The notes under the pieces: model-generated
What the model saw: the letters and a program-made list of their open reading frames with translations, nothing else
Databases searched by the model: none
What the model was told of the DNA's origin: nothing
Program-made: the position numbers and the translations under genes
In this document: positions 56,603-64,000 of the stretch, in pieces
Position numbering within the stretch: position 1 is the first letter of the stretch
Layout: every line of letters begins with the position of its first letter
NCBI RefSeq assembly: GCF_014654365.1
Contig: NZ_BNAY01000006.1
Location: forward strand, 117,702-181,701
From: Amycolatopsis oliviviridis
Lineage (GTDB): Bacteria > Actinomycetota > Actinomycetes > Mycobacteriales > Pseudonocardiaceae
Direction of reading: 5' to 3'
DNA length: 64,000 nucleotides

Positions 56603-58006
56603 TCAGTCCAAGTCGTCGTGGCGCATCAGCTGACGGCCCGCCTCGGTGATCGATCCCGACAGCGACGGGTACACCGAAAATGTCAGTGCCAGGTGTTCCA
56701 CTGTGAGCTGGTTCTGGACGGCGAGCGCGATCGGAAGGATGAGTTCGCTCGCCGTCGGCGCCACGACCACACCGCCGACGACCACGCCGGTGGCGGGGCG
56801 GCAGAACAGTTTCACGAAACCGCGTCGCAGACCTTCCATCTTCGCGCGGGCGTTCGTCGCGAGCGGGAGCATGATGGTGCGGGCGGGCACCTCACCCGAG
56901 TCGATCGCCTGCTGGCTGATGCCGACGGTCGCGATCTCGGGGTGGGTGAACACGTTGGCGGCGACGGTCTTGAGCTTGATCGGCGCGACACCCTCGCCGA
57001 GCGCGTGCCACATCGCGATGCGGCCCTGCATGCTGGCCACGGAGGCGAGCATGAGCACCCCGGTGCAGTCGCCGGCGGCGTAGATGCCGGGCGCGCTCGT
57101 GCGGGAAACGCGGTCGACGCCGATGAAGCCGCCGGGGCCGGGCTCGATGCCGACCTTCTCCAGGCCGATGTCGGTGGTGTTGGGCACCGAGCCGACGGTC
57201 ATCAGCGCGTGGCTGGCTTCGATCACGCGGCCGTCGGCGAGGTGGATCTCGACGCCCTTTTCGGTGCGCACGACCTTGTCGGCGCGCGCCTGCTTGGCGA
57301 CCGTGGTGCCGCGCTGCGAGAAGACCTCTTCGAGCACCGCGGCGGCGTCGGCGTCCTCGTGCGGGAGCACGCGGTCGCGGCTGGAGACGACGGTGACCTT
57401 GACGCCCATCTCGGTGTAGGCCGAGGCGAATTCGGCGCCGGTGACACCCGAACCGATGACGGCCAGGTGCTCGGGCAGCTCGCGCAGGTCGTAGAGCTGA
57501 CGCCAGTCGAGGATGCGCTCGCCGTCCGGCACCGCGCCGGGCAGCACGCGCGGGGTGGCGCCGGTGGAGATGAGGACGACGTCGGCGTCGAGCACCTCGG
57601 TCGAGCCGTCGTGCAGGGTGACGGCGACCTTGTGCGTGGCGAGGCCGGCTTCTTCGTCGTCGAACCGGGCCTGGCCGATGACGACGCGGACACCCTCGCG
57701 CTGGACACGCGCGCGGATGTCGGCGGACTGGGCGAGCGCGAGGCCCTTCACCCGGCCGTGGACGGTCGGCAGGTCGACACTGGTGTCGGCCATGTCGGTG
57801 TTGATGCCGAGTTCGCGCAGATCGTGCATGTTCGCGAGCGCGCCGGAGGAGGCGATGAACGTCTTCGACGGGACACAGTCGTAGAGCACGCACGCGCCAC
57901 CGAGACCGTCGCGTTCGACGATGGTGACGTCGGCTCCGTGCTGAGCCGCGACCAGTGCCGCTTCGTAACCGGCGGGGCCTCCGCCCATGATCACGATCTT
58001 GGTCAC
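56603..58006 (-). CDS. lpdA: NAD(P)H quinone dehydrogenase, LpdA-type flavoprotein
   Basis: A 467-residue pyridine nucleotide-disulfide oxidoreductase. FAD motif GGGPAGYEAALVAAQHGADV; C39-x4-C44 in GGACVLYDCVPSK; NAD motif VIGSGVTGAEFASAYTEMG; and YAAGDCTGVLMLASVASMQG. The C-terminal His-Glu pair of lipoamide dehydrogenases is missing (VYPSLSGSITEAGR), as in mycobacterial LpdA (Rv3303c), which reduces quinones. GTG/ATG start with GAGGAGG. It stands alone next to the sortase cluster. Confidence 0.9.
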   Translation of the reverse strand: MTKIVIMGGGPAGYEAALVAAQHGADVTIVERDGLGGACVLYDCVPSKTFIASSGALANMHDLRELGINTDMADTSVDLPTVHGRVKGLALAQSADIRARVQREGVRVVIGQARFDDEEAGLATHKVAVTLHDGSTEVLDADVVLISTGATPRVLPGAVPDGERILDWRQLYDLRELPEHLAVIGSGVTGAEFASAYTEMGVKVTVVSSRDRVLPHEDADAAAVLEEVFSQRGTTVAKQARADKVVRTEKGVEIHLADGRVIEASHALMTVGSVPNTTDIGLEKVGIEPGPGGFIGVDRVSRTSAPGIYAAGDCTGVLMLASVASMQGRIAMWHALGEGVAPIKLKTVAANVFTHPEIATVGISQQAIDSGEVPARTIMLPLATNARAKMEGLRRGFVKLFCRPATGVVVGGVVVAPTASELILPIALAVQNQLTVEHLALTFSVYPSLSGSITEAGRQLMRHDDLD

Positions 58007-58133
58007 TGGTCTCCTCCTCGCAGCGGTGTCTGTGACTGCGTTTACCGTACGCGGGCGACCGCTGGGCGGATTGAGTGGCCGGACACGGCATGTGCGTCCA
58101 GCCGGGTGACCGGCGGGTCGCTACGCTGTCACC

Positions 58134-58586
58134 GTGCCGTTGTATGCCGCGTATGGATCCAATATGGAGCCCGCCCAGATGCTGGAGCGCGCTCCTCACT
58201 CCCCCATGGCCGGCACCGGCTGGCTGGAGGGCTGGAGGCTGACCTTCGGCGGCGAAGACCTCGGCTGGGAAGGCGCGCTGGCGACCATCGTCGAAGACCC
58301 GGGCTCCCGGGTCTTCGTCGTGCTGTACGACGTCACCTCCCTGGACGAACCCAACCTCGACCGCTGGGAAGGCGGCGAGATGGGCATCCACTCCAAGATC
58401 CGGCTCCGCGTGCAGACGATGGACGGCTCCGTCCTGGCATGGCTGTACGTCCTGGACGCCTATGAGGGCGGTCTCCCGTCGGCGCGCTATCTCGGCGTCC
58501 TGGCCGACGCGGCCGAGGCGGCCGGGGCGCCCTCGGACTACGTCGACGCGCTCCGCACCCGTCCCTGCCAGGGCATCTCCGGCTGA
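58134..58586 (+). CDS. Gamma-glutamylcyclotransferase-like protein
   Basis: A 150-residue AIG2/GGCT-fold protein: LYAAYGSNMEPAQMLERAPH at the N terminus with the YGSN signature, GTGWLEGWRLTFGG, and VVLYDVTSLDEPNLDRWEGG, where the Asp/Glu series includes the catalytic acid region. It may release 5-oxoproline from gamma-glutamyl peptides; the true substrate is unknown. TACGCT (58122-58127) is six bases before the GTG, so the mRNA is probably leaderless. Confidence 0.85.
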   Translation: MPLYAAYGSNMEPAQMLERAPHSPMAGTGWLEGWRLTFGGEDLGWEGALATIVEDPGSRVFVVLYDVTSLDEPNLDRWEGGEMGIHSKIRLRVQTMDGSVLAWLYVLDAYEGGLPSARYLGVLADAAEAAGAPSDYVDALRTRPCQGISG

Positions 58587-58670
58587 TCACGCGAGTCCCG
58601 CCTCCAATCACGCGGGTCCCGGCTCTGATCACGCTAGTCGCGCCCTCAGTCACGCGAGTCGCGCCGTGCG
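58587..58670. repeat. Four 21-bp tandem repeats at a gene end
   Basis: TCACGCGAGTC-type units start at 58587, 58608, 58629 and 58650, exactly 21 bases apart. The last begins on the stop codon of the minus-strand DUF559 gene, so the repeat enters its coding sequence. Two units in reverse orientation lie at 59684-59725. Confidence 0.85.
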
Positions 58671-59549
58671 GCGCTCGAACGCTCCGCGCAACTCCGCCAG
58701 CAACCTTCGCGGATCCCGCAGATCGGCCGCCGTCGCGCGGATCGTGATCCACCCACGCGCCGCCATTCGGGCATCTCGCTCCGCGTCGTAGTCCTGCCTG
58801 TCCTCATGAGCGGCGTAGCCGTCGTACTCCAGGGCGATGCGCAGCTCGGGCCACGCGAGGTCGAGTACGTACAGCTTCCGCCCGTCGACGGCGTGGATCT
58901 CGTACTGGGCGACCGGTATCGGCAGTCCGGCCTCCACGACGATCAAGCGAAGGATGCTCTCCGACGGCGAATCGGCCTCGCCCGTGGCGAGCGCGAGCAG
59001 CATCTGCGCCCTGTGGATACCTCGCCGGTCGCGACGGTCGATGATGCGATCCCGGACGTTGGTGTGCAGGATTCCCCGGTGGTCCGGCGCGAGGTTGTGC
59101 AGCGCCTCGTCGAGCGCGGCGAACGCTGTTCGCTTGTCACCGTCGCAGAGGTGATCGGCCAGCGCGCGATCCAACGAGAACACCGGAAGTTCGTCCAGTT
59201 CGAGGACATCGGACGGGTGAAATTCCGCCCTGTGCACCACGAGCCCCGACCTCGATTCGACCCGTCTCGAGTAGGGGACGGTCAGGTGGACCGTCGTACC
59301 GTCCGCAGCCGAAATCCCATGTAGGGCAAGAGAAGTGACGCCGGAAAGCACAGCGGGCTGTCCGACCGCGAGCAGTGCCGCCCGTGCCAGTGTCGGCAAC
59401 TTGAGCAGATCTGCCGCGTGGACGACCACACCTCGCCAAGGCTGTGCCAGCACGCCACGCGCCAGCCCTTCGACGACGGCTCGCCGCCCCAAGATCTTGT
59501 CCGCCTCGCTACGCAAGACGGCCCCATGACGTACTCCCCAGTTGATCAC
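58650..59549 (-). CDS. AbiEi/DUF559-type protein
   Basis: About 299 residues. The N-terminal part (about 1-110) resembles AbiEi-like antitoxin winged-helix proteins (LGRRAVVEGLARGVLAQPWR, then LSGVTSLALHGI). The C-terminal part is DUF559, a Vsr/restriction-endonuclease-like fold: LDLAWPELRIALEYDGYAAH, then RDARMAARGWITIRATAADL. Such proteins are common, lone genes in actinomycetes; nuclease or antitoxin activity is unproven. I chose the GTG at 59549. Upstream are two TGTGGATAA boxes and a large hairpin; 21-bp repeats lie on both sides. Confidence 0.75.
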   Translation of the reverse strand: MINWGVRHGAVLRSEADKILGRRAVVEGLARGVLAQPWRGVVVHAADLLKLPTLARAALLAVGQPAVLSGVTSLALHGISAADGTTVHLTVPYSRRVESRSGLVVHRAEFHPSDVLELDELPVFSLDRALADHLCDGDKRTAFAALDEALHNLAPDHRGILHTNVRDRIIDRRDRRGIHRAQMLLALATGEADSPSESILRLIVVEAGLPIPVAQYEIHAVDGRKLYVLDLAWPELRIALEYDGYAAHEDRQDYDAERDARMAARGWITIRATAADLRDPRRLLAELRGAFERRTARLA

Positions 59550-59602
59550 ACCTTCGAGGATCGAAGACCGGATCAGTCTTGAGAAGAGCCAGTTTTCCGA
59601 GT

Positions 59603-59631
59603 TGTGGATAACTTGTTCAGGCTGTGGATAA
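59603..59631. promoter_or_regulatory. Two DnaA-box-like sites
   Basis: TGTGGATAA occurs at 59603-59611 and 59623-59631, both exact complements of the DnaA box TTATCCACA, 20 bases apart in the same orientation. They lie about 55 bases upstream of the DUF559 start. Confidence 0.55.
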
Positions 59632-59632
59632 C

Positions 59633-59680
59633 TCTGTGCACGGATGTTCGGGCCCGATAGGGCGAACATCCGTGCACAGA
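59633..59680. repeat. Perfect 18-bp inverted repeat
   Basis: TCTGTGCACGGATGTTCG at 59633-59650 and its complement at 59663-59680 around a 12-base loop. Not seen elsewhere in the window. Confidence 0.85.
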
Positions 59681-59683
59681 GAC

Positions 59684-59725
59684 GGGACTGGCGTGATTGA
59701 AGCCGGAACTCGCGTGATTGGGCGG
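59684..59725. repeat. Two reversed copies of the 21-bp repeat
   Basis: GCGTGATTG occurs at 59691 and 59712, 21 bases apart, preceded by ACTGG/ACTCG. This is the same unit as at 58587-58670 in the opposite direction, so the DUF559 gene is bordered by inverted blocks. Confidence 0.75.
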
Positions 59726-59728
59726 GGG

Positions 59729-61027
59729 TCAGGCCAGGGTGGCCAAAGCGGTGTGGACCAGGGTGCGGACCCCGCACAGGAGCGATCGCTCGTCGAGGGT
59801 GAAGGTCGGGCGGTGGATGTCGGCCATCGGGCCTTCACCGGGCCACACGCCGAGACGCGCGAAGGCGCCCTGGACGTGCTCCAGGTACCACCCGAAGTCC
59901 TCGCCGCCGGACGACTGCTCGGTCCCGGCCACGGCGTCCTCCCCCAGCGCGGCTTCGACACCGGCGCGCATCAACGCGTGCGACTCCGGGTCGGAGACGA
60001 CCGGCGGCACGCCGCGGCGGTAGTCGAGGGAGAACCCGACGCCGGTCGGCGCGAGCAGCGACTCCACCGAAGACGCGACGAGCGGCTCCAGCATCGTCCA
60101 GACCTCGTGGTCCGCGGTCCGGAGCGTGCCGCGCAGCACGCCGTCCTGCGGGACGGCGTTCGCGGCCTGCCCGGCGTGCACCGCGCCCCAGACCAGCACG
60201 GTCCCGGACCGCGGGTCGACGCGCCGCGAAAGGACCGCGGGCAGCGACGTGATCACCGTGCCGAGCGCGTGCACCAGGTCCGCGGTCAGATGCGGCCGCG
60301 AGGTGTGCCCGCCCGGCGAGGTGAGCCGCAGCTCGATGAGGTCGGCGGCCGAGGTCAGCGCGCCTTCCCGCAGGCCGACCTTGCCGACCTCGAGCCGCGG
60401 GTCACAGTGCAGCCCGTAGATCCGCTCGACGCCCTCCATCGCGCCGGCGGCGATCATGTCCAGCGCGCCGCCGGGCATGACCTCCTCGGCGGGCTGGAAG
60501 ATCAGCCGCACCCGCCCCGGCAGCTCCGGCGCGCCTGCCAGTGCCCGGGCCGCGCCGAGCAGGATCGCGGTGTGCGCGTCGTGCCCGCACATATGCGCGG
60601 CGCCGTCGGTCTGGGAGGCGTACGGGAGCCCGGTGGCCTCGGTCAGCGGCAAGGCGTCCATGTCGGCGCGGAGCGCGACACAGCGGTCACCGCTGCCGAT
60701 GTCGCAGACCACGCCGGTGCCCGTGGGGAGCACCCATGGCTTGAGGCCGACCGAGCGGAGCAGGGACATGACCATTTCGGTCGTGGCGAACTCGTGGCGG
60801 GAGAGCTCCGGGTGCGCGTGGATGTGCCGACGCCACGCGAGGACGTCGGTGGCGTTCGCCCGGAGCCAGTCGTCGAGCCAGAAAGGGCCGCGCCCGGCGC
60901 CCAGATCATGCACAGGTGCCATGCTGACGCCGGCTTCGGAGATCAGCGCGGTGGGCGCCTCTTTAGGGGCAACGACGCGACCCTCGGGGTCGCCTGGAAT
61001 GTCCGGACGTGAATCGAGCACCGTCAC
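59729..61027 (-). CDS. M20-family amidohydrolase (AmiA-like)
   Basis: A 432-residue metallohydrolase: HIHAHPELSRHEFATTEMVM, LRADMDALPLTEATGLPYAS, HMCGHDAHTAILLGAARALA with metal ligands, FQPAEEVMPGGALDMI with the general-base Glu, and GGEDFGWYLEHVQGAFARLG. This is the IAA-amino-acid-hydrolase/aminoacylase branch of M20D, which removes acyl groups from amino acids or peptides. GTG start with GGAGGAGG upstream. No operon partner. Confidence 0.92.
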   Translation of the reverse strand: MTVLDSRPDIPGDPEGRVVAPKEAPTALISEAGVSMAPVHDLGAGRGPFWLDDWLRANATDVLAWRRHIHAHPELSRHEFATTEMVMSLLRSVGLKPWVLPTGTGVVCDIGSGDRCVALRADMDALPLTEATGLPYASQTDGAAHMCGHDAHTAILLGAARALAGAPELPGRVRLIFQPAEEVMPGGALDMIAAGAMEGVERIYGLHCDPRLEVGKVGLREGALTSAADLIELRLTSPGGHTSRPHLTADLVHALGTVITSLPAVLSRRVDPRSGTVLVWGAVHAGQAANAVPQDGVLRGTLRTADHEVWTMLEPLVASSVESLLAPTGVGFSLDYRRGVPPVVSDPESHALMRAGVEAALGEDAVAGTEQSSGGEDFGWYLEHVQGAFARLGVWPGEGPMADIHRPTFTLDERSLLCGVRTLVHTALATLA

Positions 61028-61266
61028 GCCGCACCTCCTCCCGCAACACAGTCACCTTCGTCTACCACCGTACGAGTGGTCGCTGAAGGCACGCTGGGTG
61101 CCATTCGATCTGTGATACGCATTTGCGATAGATCGTGCACCATGCAGATGACAAGCCGCTCGTCGAGTGATCGAGCCGGAGATGGCCGGTAGTGGATCTG
61201 CGATGAACGGCTGCGAGGAGTTCGGCCCGGGCTAAGCGGAGAGTCCTTCTACTTACGGGTAGCGGT

Positions 61267-61566
61267 TCAGGACTTCTTCTTCTTGGAGCGGGAGCGACGG
61301 CCGAGGATCACCAGACCCAGCAGGACGGCCGCGGCGATGCCCGCGATGACCTTGTTCTTGGTCTCCTGGCTGTTGGCCTTGTCGGTCTCGGCGGGGTCGA
61401 GCACCGGTCCCGGAGGCGCCTGTTCGAGCACCTCGTGCACCGCCGCTGCCTGCGCGATCGCCGGCGCGGGCGCCTGGATCTCAACGGCCTGCGCGGCAGG
61501 CGCGCAGACGATCAGCCCGGCGGCGACCAGTCCGGCCAGCTGCCCGAGACGAGACCTGGTAGGCAT
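61267..61566 (-). CDS. Small exported membrane-anchored protein
   Basis: A 99-residue protein: signal peptide (LAGLVAAGLIVCAPAAQA, about 8-27), a short Ala/Pro ectodomain, then a hydrophobic segment (VIAGIAAAVLLGLVILG) and a strongly basic end RRSRSKKKKS. The architecture is that of a sorting signal without an LPxTG or PQTGG box; SQETKNK precedes the membrane segment. It more likely stays anchored in the membrane. Function unknown. Confidence 0.7.
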   Translation of the reverse strand: MPTRSRLGQLAGLVAAGLIVCAPAAQAVEIQAPAPAIAQAAAVHEVLEQAPPGPVLDPAETDKANSQETKNKVIAGIAAAVLLGLVILGRRSRSKKKKS

Positions 61567-61623
61567 GACTCCCTTTCGTCGACAGAGTGCGTCTTCGATT
61601 CTGCACTTTGCCGCGTTCCCGCG

Positions 61624-62622
61624 TCAGCCGCCACGCGGAGGACCGGAGAACGCCTCCAGAATCCGTTGCGCGGCGAGCGTCGGGGTCAGTTCACCGTCCC
61701 GGACCGCCCGTTCGACGTCCGGAACGACCGCTCGCACGTCCGGATGCGCCGCGAGGCGGCCGAGCAGCTGTTCGCGGACCATCGACCAGGTCCACTCGAC
61801 CTGCTGGCGCCGCCGCCGTCCGTCGAGTTCGCCGGACGCGGTCAAGACATCGCGATGGCGGCCGATTTCGGCCCACACCTCGTCGAGCCCGACGTCGGTG
61901 AGCGCGCTGCAGGTCAGCACCGGCGGGGTCCACTCGGCGTCGCGCCCGTAGATCATCCGCAGGGCGCCCGACAGCTCGCGGGCCGCGCGCTTCGCGTCGC
62001 GTTCGTGGTCGCCGTCGGCCTTGTTGACCGCGATGACGTCGGCGAGTTCGAGGACGCCCTTCTTGATGCCCTGCAGCTGGTCGCCGGTGCGGGCCAGGGT
62101 CAGGAACAGGAAGCAGTCGACCATGTTCGCCACGGTCACCTCGGACTGCCCGACCCCGACGGTCTCGACCAGCACGATGTCGTACCCGGCCGCTTCCATC
62201 AGCACGATCGTTTCGCGGGTCGCCCGCGCGACGCCGCCGAGCGTGCCCGAAGTCGGCGAAGGGCGGATGAACGCCTTCGGGTCCACCGCGAGCCGCGCCA
62301 TCCGGGTCTTGTCACCCAGGATCGAGCCGCCGGTCCGCGTCGACGACGGGTCGACGGCCAGCACGGCGACCTTGTGCCCGGCTTCGGTCAGATCCGTGCC
62401 GAGCTGGTCGATGAAGGTCGATTTGCCGACACCGGGGACGCCGGTGATGCCGACCCGCCGCGCGCCGCCCGCGTGCGGGAGCAGTTCGACCAGCAGCTCC
62501 TGCGCCTGCGCCCGGTGGTCTTCGCGGTTGGACTCGACGAGCGTGATCGCCCGGGACAGCAGGCCGCGGTCCCCGGCGAGGACGCCCTTGGCCAGCGCCC
62601 CGACGTCGATCTTGCGCGGCAA
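61624..62622 (-). CDS. meaB: MeaB/ArgK-type G3E GTPase for methylmalonyl-CoA mutase
   Basis: A 332-residue GTPase: Walker A in GITGVPGVGKSTFIDQLG, VLAVDPSSTRTGGSILGDKT (switch I), VETVGVGQSE (switch II, ETVG) and AVNKADGDH (NKxD). MeaB protects and reloads methylmalonyl-CoA mutase with its B12 cofactor. I chose the TTG at 62622, giving LPRKIDVGAL, which matches the usual start of the family and follows the mutB stop by two bases, so the two genes are coupled. Confidence 0.92.
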   Translation of the reverse strand: MPRKIDVGALAKGVLAGDRGLLSRAITLVESNREDHRAQAQELLVELLPHAGGARRVGITGVPGVGKSTFIDQLGTDLTEAGHKVAVLAVDPSSTRTGGSILGDKTRMARLAVDPKAFIRPSPTSGTLGGVARATRETIVLMEAAGYDIVLVETVGVGQSEVTVANMVDCFLFLTLARTGDQLQGIKKGVLELADVIAVNKADGDHERDAKRAARELSGALRMIYGRDAEWTPPVLTCSALTDVGLDEVWAEIGRHRDVLTASGELDGRRRRQQVEWTWSMVREQLLGRLAAHPDVRAVVPDVERAVRDGELTPTLAAQRILEAFSGPPRGG

Positions 62623-62624
62623 GG

Positions 62625-64000
62625 TCAGGACTCCTGGGCGGTCAGCTGCCCGATCAGATCGATCGCCGCGTCGGCGATGACCGTGCCCGGCCCGAAGATC
62701 GCCGCCGCGCCCGCCGCGCGCAGTTCCTCGTAGTCCTGCGGCGGGATGACGCCGCCGACCACGACGATGATGTCCTCGCGGCCCTGGTCGGCGAGCTCGG
62801 CGCGCAGCGCGGGGACCAGCGAGAGGTGCCCGGCCGCCAGCGACGAAACGCCGATGACGTGCACGTCCGCCTCGATCGCCTGCCGCGCGACCTCGCCGGG
62901 GGTGGAGAACAGCGGGCCGACGTCGACGTCGAACCCGATGTCGGCGAAGCCGGTCGCGATCACCTTCTGGCCGCGGTCGTGGCCGTCCTGGCCCATCTTC
63001 GCGACCAGGATCCGGGGACGGCGGCCTTCCTCCTCGGCGAACTTCTCGACCAGCTCGCGCGCCTGTTCGACGTTCTCGGCCTTGCCGACCTCCTCGCGGT
63101 ACACACCGGAGATCGTACGAATCTGACCGGAGTGGCGCCCCCAGATCTTCTCCAGCGAGTCGGAGATCTCGCCGACCGTGGCCTTCGCCCTCGCCGCGTC
63201 GATGGCGAGCGCGAGCAGGTTGCCGTCGGCCTGGGCGCCCGCCGTGAGCCGCCGCAGCGCGTCTTGCGTCGCGTCCTCGTCGCGCTCCTCGCGCAGCCGC
63301 CGCAGCTTCTCCAGCTGCTGCGCGCGCACGCCCGCGTTGTCGACCTTGAGCACGTCGATCTGCTCGTCGTCGGTCACCTGGTACTTGTTGACGCCGATCA
63401 CGGGCTGGCGGCCGGAGTCGATGCGCGCCTGGGTCCGCGCGGCGGCCTCTTCGATGCGCAGCTTCGGGATGCCGGCGTCGATCGCCTTCGCCATGCCGCC
63501 CGCCTGCTCGACCTCGCTGATGTGGCCCCACGCCTTGCGCGCGAGGTCGTAGGTCAGCTTCTCGACGAACGCGCTGCCGCCCCACGGGTCGATGACGCGT
63601 GTGGTGCCGGATTCCTGCTGCAGCAGCAGCTGCGTGTTCCGCGCGATGCGGGCGGAGAAGTCCGTCGGCAGCGCGAGCGCCTCGTCGAGGGCGTTGGTGT
63701 GCAGCGACTGCGTGTGGCCCTGGGTCGCGGCCATCGCCTCGACGCAGGTGCGGACGACGTTGTTGTAGACGTCCTGCGCGGTCAGCGACCAGCCCGAGGT
63801 CTGCGAGTGCGTCCGCAGCGACAGGGACTTCGACGACTTGGGCTCGAAACCCTTCACGAGCTTCGCCCAGAGGAGCCGCGCCGCGCGGAGCTTCGCGACC
63901 TCCATGAAGAAGTTCATCCCGATCGCCCAGAAGAAGGACAGGCGCGGCGCGAACTTGTCGACGTCCAGCCCGGCCTCGACCCCGGCGCGGATGTACTCGA
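62625..64000 (-). CDS. mutB: Methylmalonyl-CoA mutase large subunit (partial)
   Basis: The C-terminal 458 codons; the gene runs off the right edge. The barrel end shows RLSFFWAIGMNFFMEVAKLR and RTHSQTSGWSLTAQDVYNNV, and the cobalamin-binding domain has KMGQDGHDRGQKVIATGFAD (the DxHxxG motif with the axial His) and VVVGGVIPPQDYEEL. It turns R-methylmalonyl-CoA into succinyl-CoA, following propionyl-CoA carboxylase. Followed directly by meaB. Confidence 0.95.
   Translation of the reverse strand, partial: EYIRAGVEAGLDVDKFAPRLSFFWAIGMNFFMEVAKLRAARLLWAKLVKGFEPKSSKSLSLRTHSQTSGWSLTAQDVYNNVVRTCVEAMAATQGHTQSLHTNALDEALALPTDFSARIARNTQLLLQQESGTTRVIDPWGGSAFVEKLTYDLARKAWGHISEVEQAGGMAKAIDAGIPKLRIEEAAARTQARIDSGRQPVIGVNKYQVTDDEQIDVLKVDNAGVRAQQLEKLRRLREERDEDATQDALRRLTAGAQADGNLLALAIDAARAKATVGEISDSLEKIWGRHSGQIRTISGVYREEVGKAENVEQARELVEKFAEEEGRRPRILVAKMGQDGHDRGQKVIATGFADIGFDVDVGPLFSTPGEVARQAIEADVHVIGVSSLAAGHLSLVPALRAELADQGREDIIVVVGGVIPPQDYEELRAAGAAAIFGPGTVIADAAIDLIGQLTAQES

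Noticed and set aside
58587..58670. Possible CRISPR array
   Set aside because: The repeats are contiguous 21-bp units with no unique spacers, and no cas gene is near.
61028..61266. tRNA or riboswitch in the gap beside the small exported-protein gene
   Set aside because: No cloverleaf, no T-loop GTTCGA-type sequence in place, and no B12 or other riboswitch core that I can recognise.

Overview
This is a gene-dense, roughly 70% GC stretch of chromosome from a filamentous actinomycete. I infer Pseudonocardiaceae, most likely an Amycolatopsis-type organism. The grounds are the XRE/DUF5753-DUF397 pair, the acyl-CoA carboxylase epsilon subunit, tandem DUF1707 proteins, a class F sortase, many NarL/LuxR regulators, frequent GTG starts and abundant leaderless promoters. 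I saw no rRNA, tRNA, CRISPR array, phage or intact insertion sequence.

Layout. 1-6.3 kb: two tandem GT87 mannosyltransferase-like genes, a degenerate GGDEF protein divergent from a membrane-tethered sigma factor, and two GtrA proteins. 6.5-8.8 kb: an MFS exporter plus an NmrA-type reductase. 9.4-13.8 kb: two LuxR regulators followed by an orphan Pvc16-like (DUF4255) protein, an unknown protein and a two-component system. 13.9-23.9 kb: hisN, a TNT-type toxin with a candidate immunity partner, HMG-CoA lyase with a PH-domain protein, birA, an NlpC/P60 hydrolase, a MerR-thioredoxin pair and small metabolic genes. 23.9-31.9 kb: an ArsR/SRPBCC/S9-peptidase operon, a YhhN protein, a GlxA-type regulator divergent from an NQO-like reductase, and a NarL-type two-component system. 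32-38 kb: pccB-accE, the XRE/DUF397 trio and a PadR-controlled exporter. 38-47 kb: GH3, maf, a DAACS symporter, the biotin-carrying pccA and DUF1707 proteins. 47-53 kb: aldehyde dehydrogenase and the glycerol genes glpD <> glpFK. 53-56.5 kb: a class F sortase with four small secreted proteins. 56.6-64 kb: lpdA, a gamma-glutamylcyclotransferase-like gene, a DUF559/AbiEi-type gene, an M20 amidohydrolase, meaB and mutB.

How genes work together. pccA, pccB, accE, birA (biotin loading), mutB and meaB would make a propionyl-CoA to succinyl-CoA route. glpF, glpK and glpD take up and oxidise glycerol. The secreted proteins at 53-56.5 kb share a C-terminal motif and probably form one cell-surface system with the sortase.

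The strongest unexplained signal is non-coding. About twenty long, often perfect inverted repeats sit between genes, usually at 3' ends, and fall into at least six sequence families whose members recur tens of kilobases apart. Two gene-tail duplications (thioredoxin and a SAV_915-like gene) and 21-bp repeats bordering the DUF559 gene add to a picture of unusual intergenic dynamics.
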